A DNA stretch of 7,856 bases from a candidate division CSSED10-310 bacterium (lineage in GTDB: Bacteria; CSSED10-310; JAFGDC01), in NCBI GenBank assembly GCA_016932295.1, contig JAFGDC010000530.1, positions 1 through 7,856 on the forward strand, given 5' to 3'. A program made the translations under genes and the position numbers. Of this stretch, positions 1 to 5,632 are shown piece after piece; the stretch's first letter is position 1, and each line of letters begins with the position of its first letter. The notes beneath the pieces were generated by a model. The model had not been told where the DNA came from. It saw only the letters and a list, made by a program, of their open reading frames with translations, and did no database searches.

Positions 1-821
1 GGCCTGACGGCCAGATCCGCCACCGTCTCCGGTTCGTCGGAGGTGAGGCCCAGCTTCATGAGCAACCGGATCATCTCGCAATGCCCGGGATAGCGGATGG
101 TCTTGTAGTCCAGGTCACGGATCCGGTGCTTGTAGGTATGGGGCAGGGTGGAGGCGCCGCCGGAGGTGGTGAAGGCTTCCAGTGAGCCGAAGGGCTCGGG
201 GAAGACGATGTCCTCCAGTTCACTCATAGGTTCCAGTTCGGTGATCCTGCCGTCCCGCAGGGCCAGGACCGGTTCGGTGTATTCGTTGATCAATCCGGTG
301 GCGGAGAAGAGCAGAAAGTAATTGAGCGGCGGTTCCGGATAGAGCGGCAGGCCGCCGACCCTGATGTGCGCCTCGTCGGTGCGGTCAAGACGCGAGATGC
401 CGGCCGCCACCAGCACCGATACCATACCGGGTGCCAGGCCGCAGTCGGGAATCACGCGCACCTTCGCTTCGCGTGCTTTCTGGTGCAATTCGAACTGCCT
501 CGCCACCACCGTGTTGTTGCCGCCCAGGTCGCAGAAGTGGCAGCCATGCTCGAGGGCCAGCCTGGTGAGTTCGAGGTTGAACCTGTACGGCACGGCCGAA
601 ACCACGCCATCGGCGTCCGCCATCAGGTTCCCCAGAATTTCCGTCTGGGAGGCATCCGCCACCACCTCTTCCACTTTTGGTGAAGCCAGCAGGGTGCGGG
701 TCATCCCCAACTGGTTGGCGTCAGTGTCAGTAATAATGACCTTTGTCACGTCCTCGCTTCTGACCAGGTCGTACGCTATCGCCAGGCCGATGCGGCCGGC
801 GCCGACGAGCACTATCTTCAT
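1..821 (-). CDS. Lysine 6-dehydrogenase-like protein (saccharopine dehydrogenase family), C-terminus cut by window edge
   Basis: An uninterrupted frame of 273 codons runs off the left edge; the family is usually about 380-400 residues, so roughly the last third is missing. The N-terminus is a Rossmann fold: GAGRIG at residues 7-12, then an acidic residue (Asp32) at the end of the second strand, which favours NAD over NADP. Later blocks match what I recall of bacterial lysine 6-dehydrogenase: DLGGNN (98-103), PDCGLAPGM (125-133), the GG(L)P-x-x-PEPPL-x-Y block (156-168), SGG-x-STL (220-226) and YKTIRYPGH (239-247). Such enzymes oxidise the epsilon-amine of lysine to the semialdehyde, which cyclises to piperideine-6-carboxylate. 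The ATG at 821 is set by AAGGAG five bases upstream. It stands apart from the decarboxylase cluster and probably has its own promoter. It does not resemble carboxynorspermidine dehydrogenase. The family is firm; the exact substrate is less so. Confidence 0.85.
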   Translation of the reverse strand, partial: MKIVLVGAGRIGLAIAYDLVRSEDVTKVIITDTDANQLGMTRTLLASPKVEEVVADASQTEILGNLMADADGVVSAVPYRFNLELTRLALEHGCHFCDLGGNNTVVARQFELHQKAREAKVRVIPDCGLAPGMVSVLVAAGISRLDRTDEAHIRVGGLPLYPEPPLNYFLLFSATGLINEYTEPVLALRDGRITELEPMSELEDIVFPEPFGSLEAFTTSGGASTLPHTYKHRIRDLDYKTIRYPGHCEMIRLLMKLGLTSDEPETVADLAVR

Positions 822-826
822 GATCA

Positions 827-832
827 CTCCTT
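827..832 (-). promoter_or_regulatory. Shine-Dalgarno site of the lysine-dehydrogenase-like gene
   Basis: AAGGAG read on the minus strand lies five bases before the ATG at 821 and decides that start. The first part of the site also sits in a small CCTT-CACG-AAGG hairpin, which could mask it, but a 4-bp stem is weak. Confidence 0.7.
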
Positions 833-855
833 CGTGAAGGTCTCGATACAGGCCG

Positions 856-891
856 AATATACTCCATCATCGCCGTTGATTCCACGGTGAT
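856..891 (-). promoter_or_regulatory. Candidate promoter with overlapping inverted repeat (operator-like)
   Basis: On the minus strand there is a TATATT -10-like box (856-861) with a weak TGGAAT -35 (879-884) at 17-base spacing. This would give a leader of about 28 bases before the ATG at 821. Across the spacer and -35 lies an interrupted inverted repeat: ATCGCCGT (869-876) and ACGGTGAT (884-891), 7 of 8 positions pairing, with a 7-base centre. This is the usual place for a repressor or Lrp/MarR-type regulator. The dyad is visible in the sequence; its role and the promoter call are inference. Confidence 0.3.
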
Positions 892-1209
892 GCATGTCCA
901 AATCCTTCCTGTTGAGGATACACCGCGAAAAAAACCACTTCGCACGGTCCGAATCGATCAGTGGTCCATGTACCTGGCCACGCACCACTCAAGGAACACC
1001 GCGCGCCGCCGCGACCTGGTTTCATCCGTTGTCCGGTAACAAAACGGCGACCGGTCGGCGATGATCTCCGTCAATTGCCGGATTGAGTCACCTCACCGCA
1101 ACGCGCCTCTCATTCGCTTTGACGCTCACCGCGGCCGACAGTGCCGCATCAGCCCATGCCGGTCGATTCGTCCCAATGCATCCCGCCGGTCGGGGGAAAA
1201 CGGGTATTT

Positions 1210-1671
1210 CTATTCCGCTTTCGTCAAAAGCATCGAATATTCGCCTGTGGTGTCCTCCGGAAACGCCGAGGGATAATGACTGTCTTTCGAAGTGAAGATT
1301 TCCACCGCGCCAGAGGCGAGAATCCTGACGATGCCGAAACGAGTGGTCCATTCCGAACCAGGATTGCCGCACTTTTCCAGGCAGAGATCGATCCTGGCCG
1401 GAGTTACCCCGGCGTTCAGGATATATTCACCCTTCGTCTCCACTCCCGTGCCGTCTCTGTGCTTTTCTTTCAGAACGTAGGTACCACTGTCACTGAATAC
1501 GATGGAGCCTTCTGAAGCCCGCGCGTTGGGTGCCAGCAACCAGGTTCCCACAAGACCCCGAGCCATATCTTCACCGCCCGCGGCGGTATCCGCGCCGAGG
1601 GAAACCGGCAGAACCAGCACCGCTCCGGTGAAGATCAGAACCACTGACACAAGCATTTCGATATGTTTCAT
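1210..1671 (-). CDS. Small secreted protein, lipocalin-like (TIGR03067-type pattern)
   Basis: The protein has 153 residues. Residues 1-27 form a signal peptide: a short charged start, a hydrophobic core (about 7-22) and a likely cut after SLGA. The mature part begins with LVGTW (40-44), the usual opening of small lipocalin-like beta-barrels. It then alternates short strands (IVFSDSGTYVL, about 57-67), a P-x-RIDL block (91-96), a central GIVRI strand (113-117) and an aromatic/proline YPSAFP block (133-138). This order resembles TIGR03067-type proteins, whose function is unknown. Two cysteines (97 and 101) are close together. GAGG lies six bases before the ATG at 1671 but only three before the ATG at 1674, so I prefer the shorter form. 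It has its own candidate promoter and is probably a single-gene unit. The product should be exported; ligand and function are unknown. Confidence 0.6.
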   Translation of the reverse strand: MKHIEMLVSVVLIFTGAVLVLPVSLGADTAAGGEDMARGLVGTWLLAPNARASEGSIVFSDSGTYVLKEKHRDGTGVETKGEYILNAGVTPARIDLCLEKCGNPGSEWTTRFGIVRILASGAVEIFTSKDSHYPSAFPEDTTGEYSMLLTKAE

Positions 1672-1718
1672 CATTTACCTCGACTTTCATGGTATCCTCA
1701 GCCGCAGCAGAGAAGACC

Positions 1719-1749
1719 GCGGGGTTGAATCCAACGAGTCCGTCCCCGC
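1719..1749 (-). promoter_or_regulatory. Leader stem-loop upstream of the lipocalin-like gene
   Basis: GCGGGG (1719-1724) and CCCCGC (1744-1749) can form a perfect 6-bp G/C stem around a 19-base loop. It would sit in the 5' leader if the promoter at 1806-1834 is used. It has no T-run after it, so it is not an intrinsic terminator. A role in mRNA stability or translation is only a possibility. Confidence 0.25.
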
Positions 1750-1805
1750 ACCCTCGGTATTCATGCCTTGCGGTTTCCGGGGCGGAGATGTCTCTGACGA
1801 TAACC

Positions 1806-1834
1806 ATGCTATAGCCGGTTGAGTTCCAGGTCAA
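1806..1834 (-). promoter_or_regulatory. Candidate sigma70 promoter for the lipocalin-like gene
   Basis: On the minus strand TTGACC (1829-1834, five of six against consensus) is followed after 17 bases by TAGCAT (1806-1811, four of six). Transcription would begin near 1799 and give a leader of about 125 bases that contains the G/C stem-loop. Confidence 0.3.
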
Positions 1835-1893
1835 ACCTTCGGCACAGCGGATGATGCAAGTGACAACTGTTTTCCACCGACAGGCAGCGCCAT

Positions 1894-1929
1894 CGTCACG
1901 AGTGTCGTCACGAGGGTAACCACGAGCCT
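1894..1929. repeat. 12-bp tandem repeat, three units
   Basis: Three consecutive 12-base units share the core CACGAG: CGTCACGAGTGT, CGTCACGAGGGT and AACCACGAGCCT. The first two differ at one base and the third is diverged. On the minus strand, one frame through the array reads LVVT-LVTT-LVTM, inside an otherwise unsupported 55-codon frame (1998-1831). Confidence 0.55.
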
Positions 1930-2031
1930 CGCAATGGGCTGTACAACTGCATAATCAAGAGCGGACGGCACGCGTGCATCCGGCTTTGGAGATGACACAG
2001 CGGTGGCGATCGTGCAAGTTAAGATAGGCCA

Positions 2032-2511
2032 TCATCCCACACATCCCGAACGCGGCTCCGCAGGGTTGGCGCACGGAGCAGCCTGATCCTTACCTCGCAC
2101 GAGCGCCAGAGTATGGCCGACCATTTTGAACTCCTCACCGTGATCGGCGAAACAGCTTACGTGATCGCGCCGAAATACCTCACCAACTACATCCCCGTCA
2201 CCGCGACGCCACGCCATACCCGCCACGACCGCCAGTTGCAGAATGAGCAACACGACGGCGCCGATGAATCCCACCTTGGTGATCATTTGGTGACGCCGGT
2301 CGGGGAACTGGAAATAGCGGCATGGGGTGACAACCACCATGAGGAGAAACATCGCGTTCAACACCCCCCCTGCAACAAACGCTCCCATCGCCACCAGAAT
2401 GTAACCGATACCATCCATGCAGCCCTGGTAGAAAAGCGCCTGGCGAAGGAAGGCGACCAGTGTGGGAATGACGACCACGAGCATCGGAATGAAACCAAGA
2501 TATGCCCTCAT
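2032..2511 (-). CDS. Small three-helix membrane protein with ASCH-like C-terminal tail
   Basis: The protein has 159 residues. The first 100 are hydrophobic, with membrane segments at about 5-23, 36-62 (long, possibly a hairpin) and 79-99, separated by a charged loop around 64-77 (RYFQFPDRRHQ). I do not recognise this domain. The remaining soluble tail holds FRRDH (113-117), and residues 103-138 align without gaps to residues 83-118 of the ASCH protein encoded just upstream: 13 of 36 positions are identical. The tail therefore looks like the last half of an ASCH domain without its active-site half. The last 20 residues are low-complexity. The ATG at 2511 lies one base after the upstream TGA, with GGGAG just before it, so translation is probably coupled. 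It may be a real fusion used as a binding tail, or a decayed product of duplication and deletion. Confidence 0.65.
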   Translation of the reverse strand: MRAYLGFIPMLVVVIPTLVAFLRQALFYQGCMDGIGYILVAMGAFVAGGVLNAMFLLMVVVTPCRYFQFPDRRHQMITKVGFIGAVVLLILQLAVVAGMAWRRGDGDVVGEVFRRDHVSCFADHGEEFKMVGHTLALVRGKDQAAPCANPAEPRSGCVG

Positions 2512-2512
2512 T

Positions 2513-2923
2513 TCACTCCCGCGACGCGGCGGCGGTGCCGGATCCGCATGTTGGGCGGTTCAGTACCTGCACCAACTCGAAATAATAGGCGACGAATTCG
2601 AAACCTCCATCGGGATCATCGAAGTAGTCCTTGTGATCACGCCGGAACGTATCCTCGCTGGTATTCGCCTCGCCGCGCCACAAGCGTTCCGGAATCAGGT
2701 CCCAGTGGCACAGTTCTATGGCGGTGATACGGATCGTTGCCCTGGGCACCAGGCGGCTGTCATAGACATCGTAGTATTCTCCGACCACGAGCGCATCGTC
2801 ATATTCCCCCGCGGCGGCATCCACTTCACCAAGCCGCGTGACACTGGCGGTCTTGCGTCCATCCGTCACCTGTCGAACCAGTGCATCCGACACGAATTGC
2901 ATCCGCCGCCTGCGACTCTCCAT
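2513..2923 (-). CDS. ASCH-domain protein
   Basis: The protein has 136 residues, almost all one ASCH domain (PUA-like beta-barrel thought to bind RNA or modified nucleosides). The hallmark G-x-K-T block is at 22-25 (DGRKTASVTR, 21-30), followed by the VVGEYYDVYD strand pair (46-55), ITAIEL (66-71), IPERLWRGE (77-85), FRRDH--YF (93-101) and the closing FELV strand (115-118). E. coli YqfB, an ASCH amidohydrolase acting on N4-acetylcytidine, uses Lys21, Thr24 and Glu74. The likely equivalents here are Lys24, Ser27 and Glu70, so activity is conceivable but unproven. The frame is open further up to a GTG at 2938, but GGAGGA seven bases before the ATG at 2923 makes that ATG the better start. The gene follows DUF2142 by 46 bases and is probably in the same operon, although its function has no obvious link to the others. 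Confidence 0.82.
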   Translation of the reverse strand: MESRRRRMQFVSDALVRQVTDGRKTASVTRLGEVDAAAGEYDDALVVGEYYDVYDSRLVPRATIRITAIELCHWDLIPERLWRGEANTSEDTFRRDHKDYFDDPDGGFEFVAYYFELVQVLNRPTCGSGTAAASRE

Positions 2924-2930
2924 CGGTCCA

Positions 2931-2936
2931 TCCTCC
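2931..2936 (-). promoter_or_regulatory. Shine-Dalgarno site of the ASCH gene
   Basis: GGAGGA on the minus strand lies seven bases before the ATG at 2923. It overlaps the GTG at 2938 that a longest-frame rule would choose, and so decides the shorter start. Confidence 0.7.
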
Positions 2937-2969
2937 ACCAGCGCGACCGCTCAAGCCTGCCGTTATTCG

Positions 2970-4367
2970 TCACGGCAATGTCCAGTATCGCCGCGCCAAT
3001 GTCACCACTGCGACGGTCAACGTCACTGCCGCAACAACCACCACGAGCTTCCCCAGAATCCCGTCCACGCGGCTACCCGCCCTGATCCGAACCAATCTCA
3101 GCGACAGCAGCGCCGGGAGGGCCAGGGGCAGAAAATAGCGTCCCTGGATCCCGATGACCGGATGCATATCCAGTGGCAGACGTTCTCCATACGCCACCGC
3201 CAGCCGCCATATGCCGTAGATCATGGCAACCGCTGCCAGAACCACCGCGACGGACATCACGACCAGCCGGTGCGAAGCGGGTCGTGATTCTTCATGATAT
3301 CCAATCAGCGAAACAGCCAGCAACATCGACAGGTATCCCCAGATGCAGCACCAGGGCAGCGGTGTATCGAGCCATCCCAGTACACCGACGAATGTCCTGG
3401 CATAGTCCACAGCACCTGAAATCAAGGTTATGACGATGAGTTCCGCAACCTGCCGGAAATTCAGCGCGAGAGGAGATGCACCGGCCGCCGCCAGGTTCGG
3501 CAGATAATGAATCTGGAGCCGCAGGATTCTGTCGATGGCGAGCGTGCCGCAGGACATTAAAAATACGGCGAGGCGCAGGCCGTAGTGCCGGTTGGGGCGT
3601 AAGCTGCCTTTCGGAACCAGAAACACCAGTAGAAGCAATGGGTAGTATGCCTGCTTCCCCAGGACGAGGAACAATCCGGTCAGCAGAAACAGCACCTGCC
3701 AGGCGGGGCCGAGTACAAAACCCGGCATAGTGCCGCGCAACGCCAGCGCGGTGAACAAAAAGCACGCGGCAGTTCCCGAGACATCAGCGGAAAGTGAGGC
3801 GGCCAGAAACAGGGACATGGGCATCATGGCGAGCAGGAAGACGACCCGCCGGCCGATTGGAATGATCCTGAGCACGGCTGCCATGCAGCCTATCCACGCC
3901 AGGAGGTTACAGAATCGGCCGAGGTACATCATTCCCACGGGCGGCATCCGCAACTGGATACCGAGCCATGTCCCGACGGTCTGCGGGATATACAAAGCGG
4001 CGCTGTACATCGCGGTATTCGGGAACGCCACGAAGGCTGCGCGGGCCGGCGCCAACGGGATCTTCCACAAGCCACGCCAGGTCGCCACCCTGATTTTCCG
4101 CTCAGCATGAAAGGGCAAGTCTTCAGTCACCGCCACGGTTTGCCGCACACTCACGGGGATGATGCCGCCGAGCTGGTTCCAGATCAGTTCGATACGCCCA
4201 CCGGTGGCGGCCAGGTAAGCCCGATAGAAGTGGGCGGGTTCATCCGGGGCCTGGAAAGGTGGCGTCACCATCAGCATCAAGAGACCGAAGATACCTGACA
4301 ATGCGAGACAGACAGGCATGGATGGCCGTAGCCACAGGCCGGGCACCTGGTACTTCGATCGGACCAT
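2970..4367 (-). CDS. DUF2142 family polytopic membrane protein
   Basis: The protein has 465 residues and many hydrophobic segments. The first membrane helix (about 16-35) is followed by PPFQAPDEPAHFYRAY (36-51), the signature of DUF2142. The acidic pair (Asp42, Glu43) sits just outside the first helix, where GT-C type glycosyltransferases carry catalytic acids. A polar loop of about 85 residues follows, then repeated helices, including the MMPMSLFLAASLSAD block typical of the family. A long external loop near the C-terminus (GERLPLDMHPVIGIQGRYFLPLALP) is also typical. Family members are usually found in surface polysaccharide clusters, but their activity is not established. A GTG at 4370 is possible, but GAGG lies seven bases before the ATG at 4367, and that ATG shares a base with the upstream TGA (TGATG), so I prefer it. 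Coupling to the adenylating enzyme suggests a shared task at the membrane. Confidence 0.85.
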   Translation of the reverse strand: MVRSKYQVPGLWLRPSMPVCLALSGIFGLLMLMVTPPFQAPDEPAHFYRAYLAATGGRIELIWNQLGGIIPVSVRQTVAVTEDLPFHAERKIRVATWRGLWKIPLAPARAAFVAFPNTAMYSAALYIPQTVGTWLGIQLRMPPVGMMYLGRFCNLLAWIGCMAAVLRIIPIGRRVVFLLAMMPMSLFLAASLSADVSGTAACFLFTALALRGTMPGFVLGPAWQVLFLLTGLFLVLGKQAYYPLLLLVFLVPKGSLRPNRHYGLRLAVFLMSCGTLAIDRILRLQIHYLPNLAAAGASPLALNFRQVAELIVITLISGAVDYARTFVGVLGWLDTPLPWCCIWGYLSMLLAVSLIGYHEESRPASHRLVVMSVAVVLAAVAMIYGIWRLAVAYGERLPLDMHPVIGIQGRYFLPLALPALLSLRLVRIRAGSRVDGILGKLVVVVAAVTLTVAVVTLARRYWTLP

Positions 4368-5632
4368 CACGGCACCTCGGACACCGCCGTCATGAACTTG
4401 CCGGAGGCAGACCGTTCAATGACCGCCGCCGGCTCGAAAGAGACCTCCACGCCGGCGCCGAGCAGTTCCCTGAAAACATTCCGCACCGAGTTCCTGCCTC
4501 TTTCATCGAAACCGTCATCGGCGCGGAACCGGAACACATACCGTTGCGTCGTTTTCTGAACTATCTGGAATTGAACGATATCCGGCAGGTATTTCAATTT
4601 CACCACCAGTTCCCAGGGTGAAACCCGCCGGCCATTCTCCAGCCGGAACATGTTGATGGAGCGGCCGAGCACCGAGTGCAGCAGTGGCAGCGTCCGCCCG
4701 CATGGGCAGATCCCGGGTTCCGCCAGTGCGCCGAGGTCGCCAATGGCGTAACGGATCAGTGGCATCAATCGATTCTCCAGGGTGGTGATGACGATCCTGC
4801 CGATCCTGCCCGGCGGCTGCGGCCGCCCACGCTCGTCGAGCACCTCCACAAGCATGTGTTCCGCGTTGATATGGTAAGCGCCATGAGGACACTGCCAGGC
4901 ACAGAATCCCTCGGTGGAACCGTAATTGTCCCGTATCTCCACGCCCATGGTTTCCCTCACCAGATGGCGCTGCGCCGGCTCCAGCACTTCTCCACCGGAA
5001 AACGCGAGTTCAAGTCCGGTGAGTCTGTCACCCCGCCGTTGCAGTTCCCGGGCGAGCGACTCGAAATTGGACGGCAATGTGTATAAAAACCGCGGCGTGA
5101 ATTCTCTCAGCCATTGCAGTTGAGTCGCCGGAGGAGTGAAAATGGACAGAAAGCGTGAACCGAGCAAACGCCGATCGCGCATCAGCTTGCCATCGGGAGT
5201 GTTTTCAGGCAGCGGAAGTATCCAGGCCGTCCGCTTGAGGGGGCTCCATCCGTTCTGGGTGAGATACCTGGTACGCGCGGCAAAACGACCGGCCTGGTGA
5301 GTGTGGTCGAAGAGGAACTCCGCCGGCAGGCCAGTCGATCCTGACGATCTGTCCGCCAGGAAACGCGTTGCCAGGGAATGGAGCGATCGCACCGAGCGGT
5401 TCAGGTCCCCGATCCCACGCCGTTCCAGGACGGGCAGCCGGATGAAATCCTCCGGCGCAAGGTTTCCGCCGAACCGCTCACGATAGAAGGGGATTCTCCC
5501 CGCGGCCGCCAGCACCGCCGCCAGTCTTGCGTGGATGCGCCGGCGGCGGATTCGTTCCGATTCGAACTGGGAACGAAGCAGGCGTATATATCGGGCCCCC
5601 ATTCGCACCAGCAATGCCGCCGAAGTCACCAT
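4367..5632 (-). CDS. PaaK/CapK-type adenylate-forming enzyme (phenylacetate-CoA ligase family)
   Basis: The protein has 421 residues, normal for the family. It carries the adenylation motifs in order: RSSGSTG (95-101, phosphate loop), YGSTEG (237-242), RYAIGD (294-299, the aspartate that holds the ribose), GRSINMF (323-329, hinge) and SGKF (410-413, with Lys412 as the likely catalytic lysine). Cysteines 244, 248, 309 and 311 match the zinc site seen in PaaK-type enzymes. Such enzymes activate a carboxylic acid with ATP and pass it to CoA, a carrier or an amine. CapK relatives occur in capsule gene clusters. The acid is not predictable here. The ATG at 5632 overlaps the decarboxylase stop by seven bases, with GGAG nine bases upstream; a GTG at 5629 is an alternative. 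The stop overlaps the DUF2142 start, so the gene is coupled on both sides. Confidence 0.88.
   Translation of the reverse strand: MVTSAALLVRMGARYIRLLRSQFESERIRRRRIHARLAAVLAAAGRIPFYRERFGGNLAPEDFIRLPVLERRGIGDLNRSVRSLHSLATRFLADRSSGSTGLPAEFLFDHTHQAGRFAARTRYLTQNGWSPLKRTAWILPLPENTPDGKLMRDRRLLGSRFLSIFTPPATQLQWLREFTPRFLYTLPSNFESLARELQRRGDRLTGLELAFSGGEVLEPAQRHLVRETMGVEIRDNYGSTEGFCAWQCPHGAYHINAEHMLVEVLDERGRPQPPGRIGRIVITTLENRLMPLIRYAIGDLGALAEPGICPCGRTLPLLHSVLGRSINMFRLENGRRVSPWELVVKLKYLPDIVQFQIVQKTTQRYVFRFRADDGFDERGRNSVRNVFRELLGAGVEVSFEPAAVIERSASGKFMTAVSEVP

Larger units (their letters stand above)
822..1209. other. Intergenic region, 388 bases
   Basis: The region lies between the end of the lipocalin-like gene and the start of the lysine-dehydrogenase-like gene. 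Frames crossing it on either strand show no family motif and no convincing ribosome site. On the minus strand a run of seven T near 927-933 follows only a weak 5-bp stem with two wobble pairs, so I do not call it a terminator. CCGGTCG occurs three times (1051, 1159, 1186) without regular spacing. The only site worth naming is the promoter and inverted repeat next to the downstream gene. Confidence 0.6.
1672..2031. other. Intergenic region, 360 bases
   Basis: The region separates the end of the main operon from the lipocalin-like gene. It holds the 12-bp tandem repeat, a candidate promoter and a leader stem-loop, each listed separately. A minus-strand frame of 55 codons (GTG at 1998 to TGA at 1831) could encode a short peptide with one hydrophobic stretch, but it has no ribosome site and I do not call it a gene. 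No clear intrinsic terminator is seen after the operon stop at 2032. Confidence 0.5.

Noticed and set aside
364..837. Plus-strand frames opposite the lysine-dehydrogenase-like gene
   Set aside because: They lie antisense to a gene with clear family motifs and have a composition typical of the shadow of a GC-rich gene.
927..942. Intrinsic terminator with a seven-T run on the minus strand
   Set aside because: The stem before the T-run is only five pairs, two of them G-T wobbles, too weak to call.
1051..1192. Three copies of CCGGTCG
   Set aside because: Short, GC-rich and irregularly spaced; expected by chance at this base composition.
1571..1834. Minus-strand 87-codon frame overlapping the lipocalin-like gene start
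   Set aside because: It overlaps the signal peptide coding region in another frame and shows no motif; the frame with the signal peptide and GTW block is clearly the real one.
2113..3287. Long plus-strand frames opposite the membrane, ASCH and DUF2142 genes
   Set aside because: They are rich in His, Arg, Pro and Ser with no motif, as expected antisense to hydrophobic GC-rich genes.
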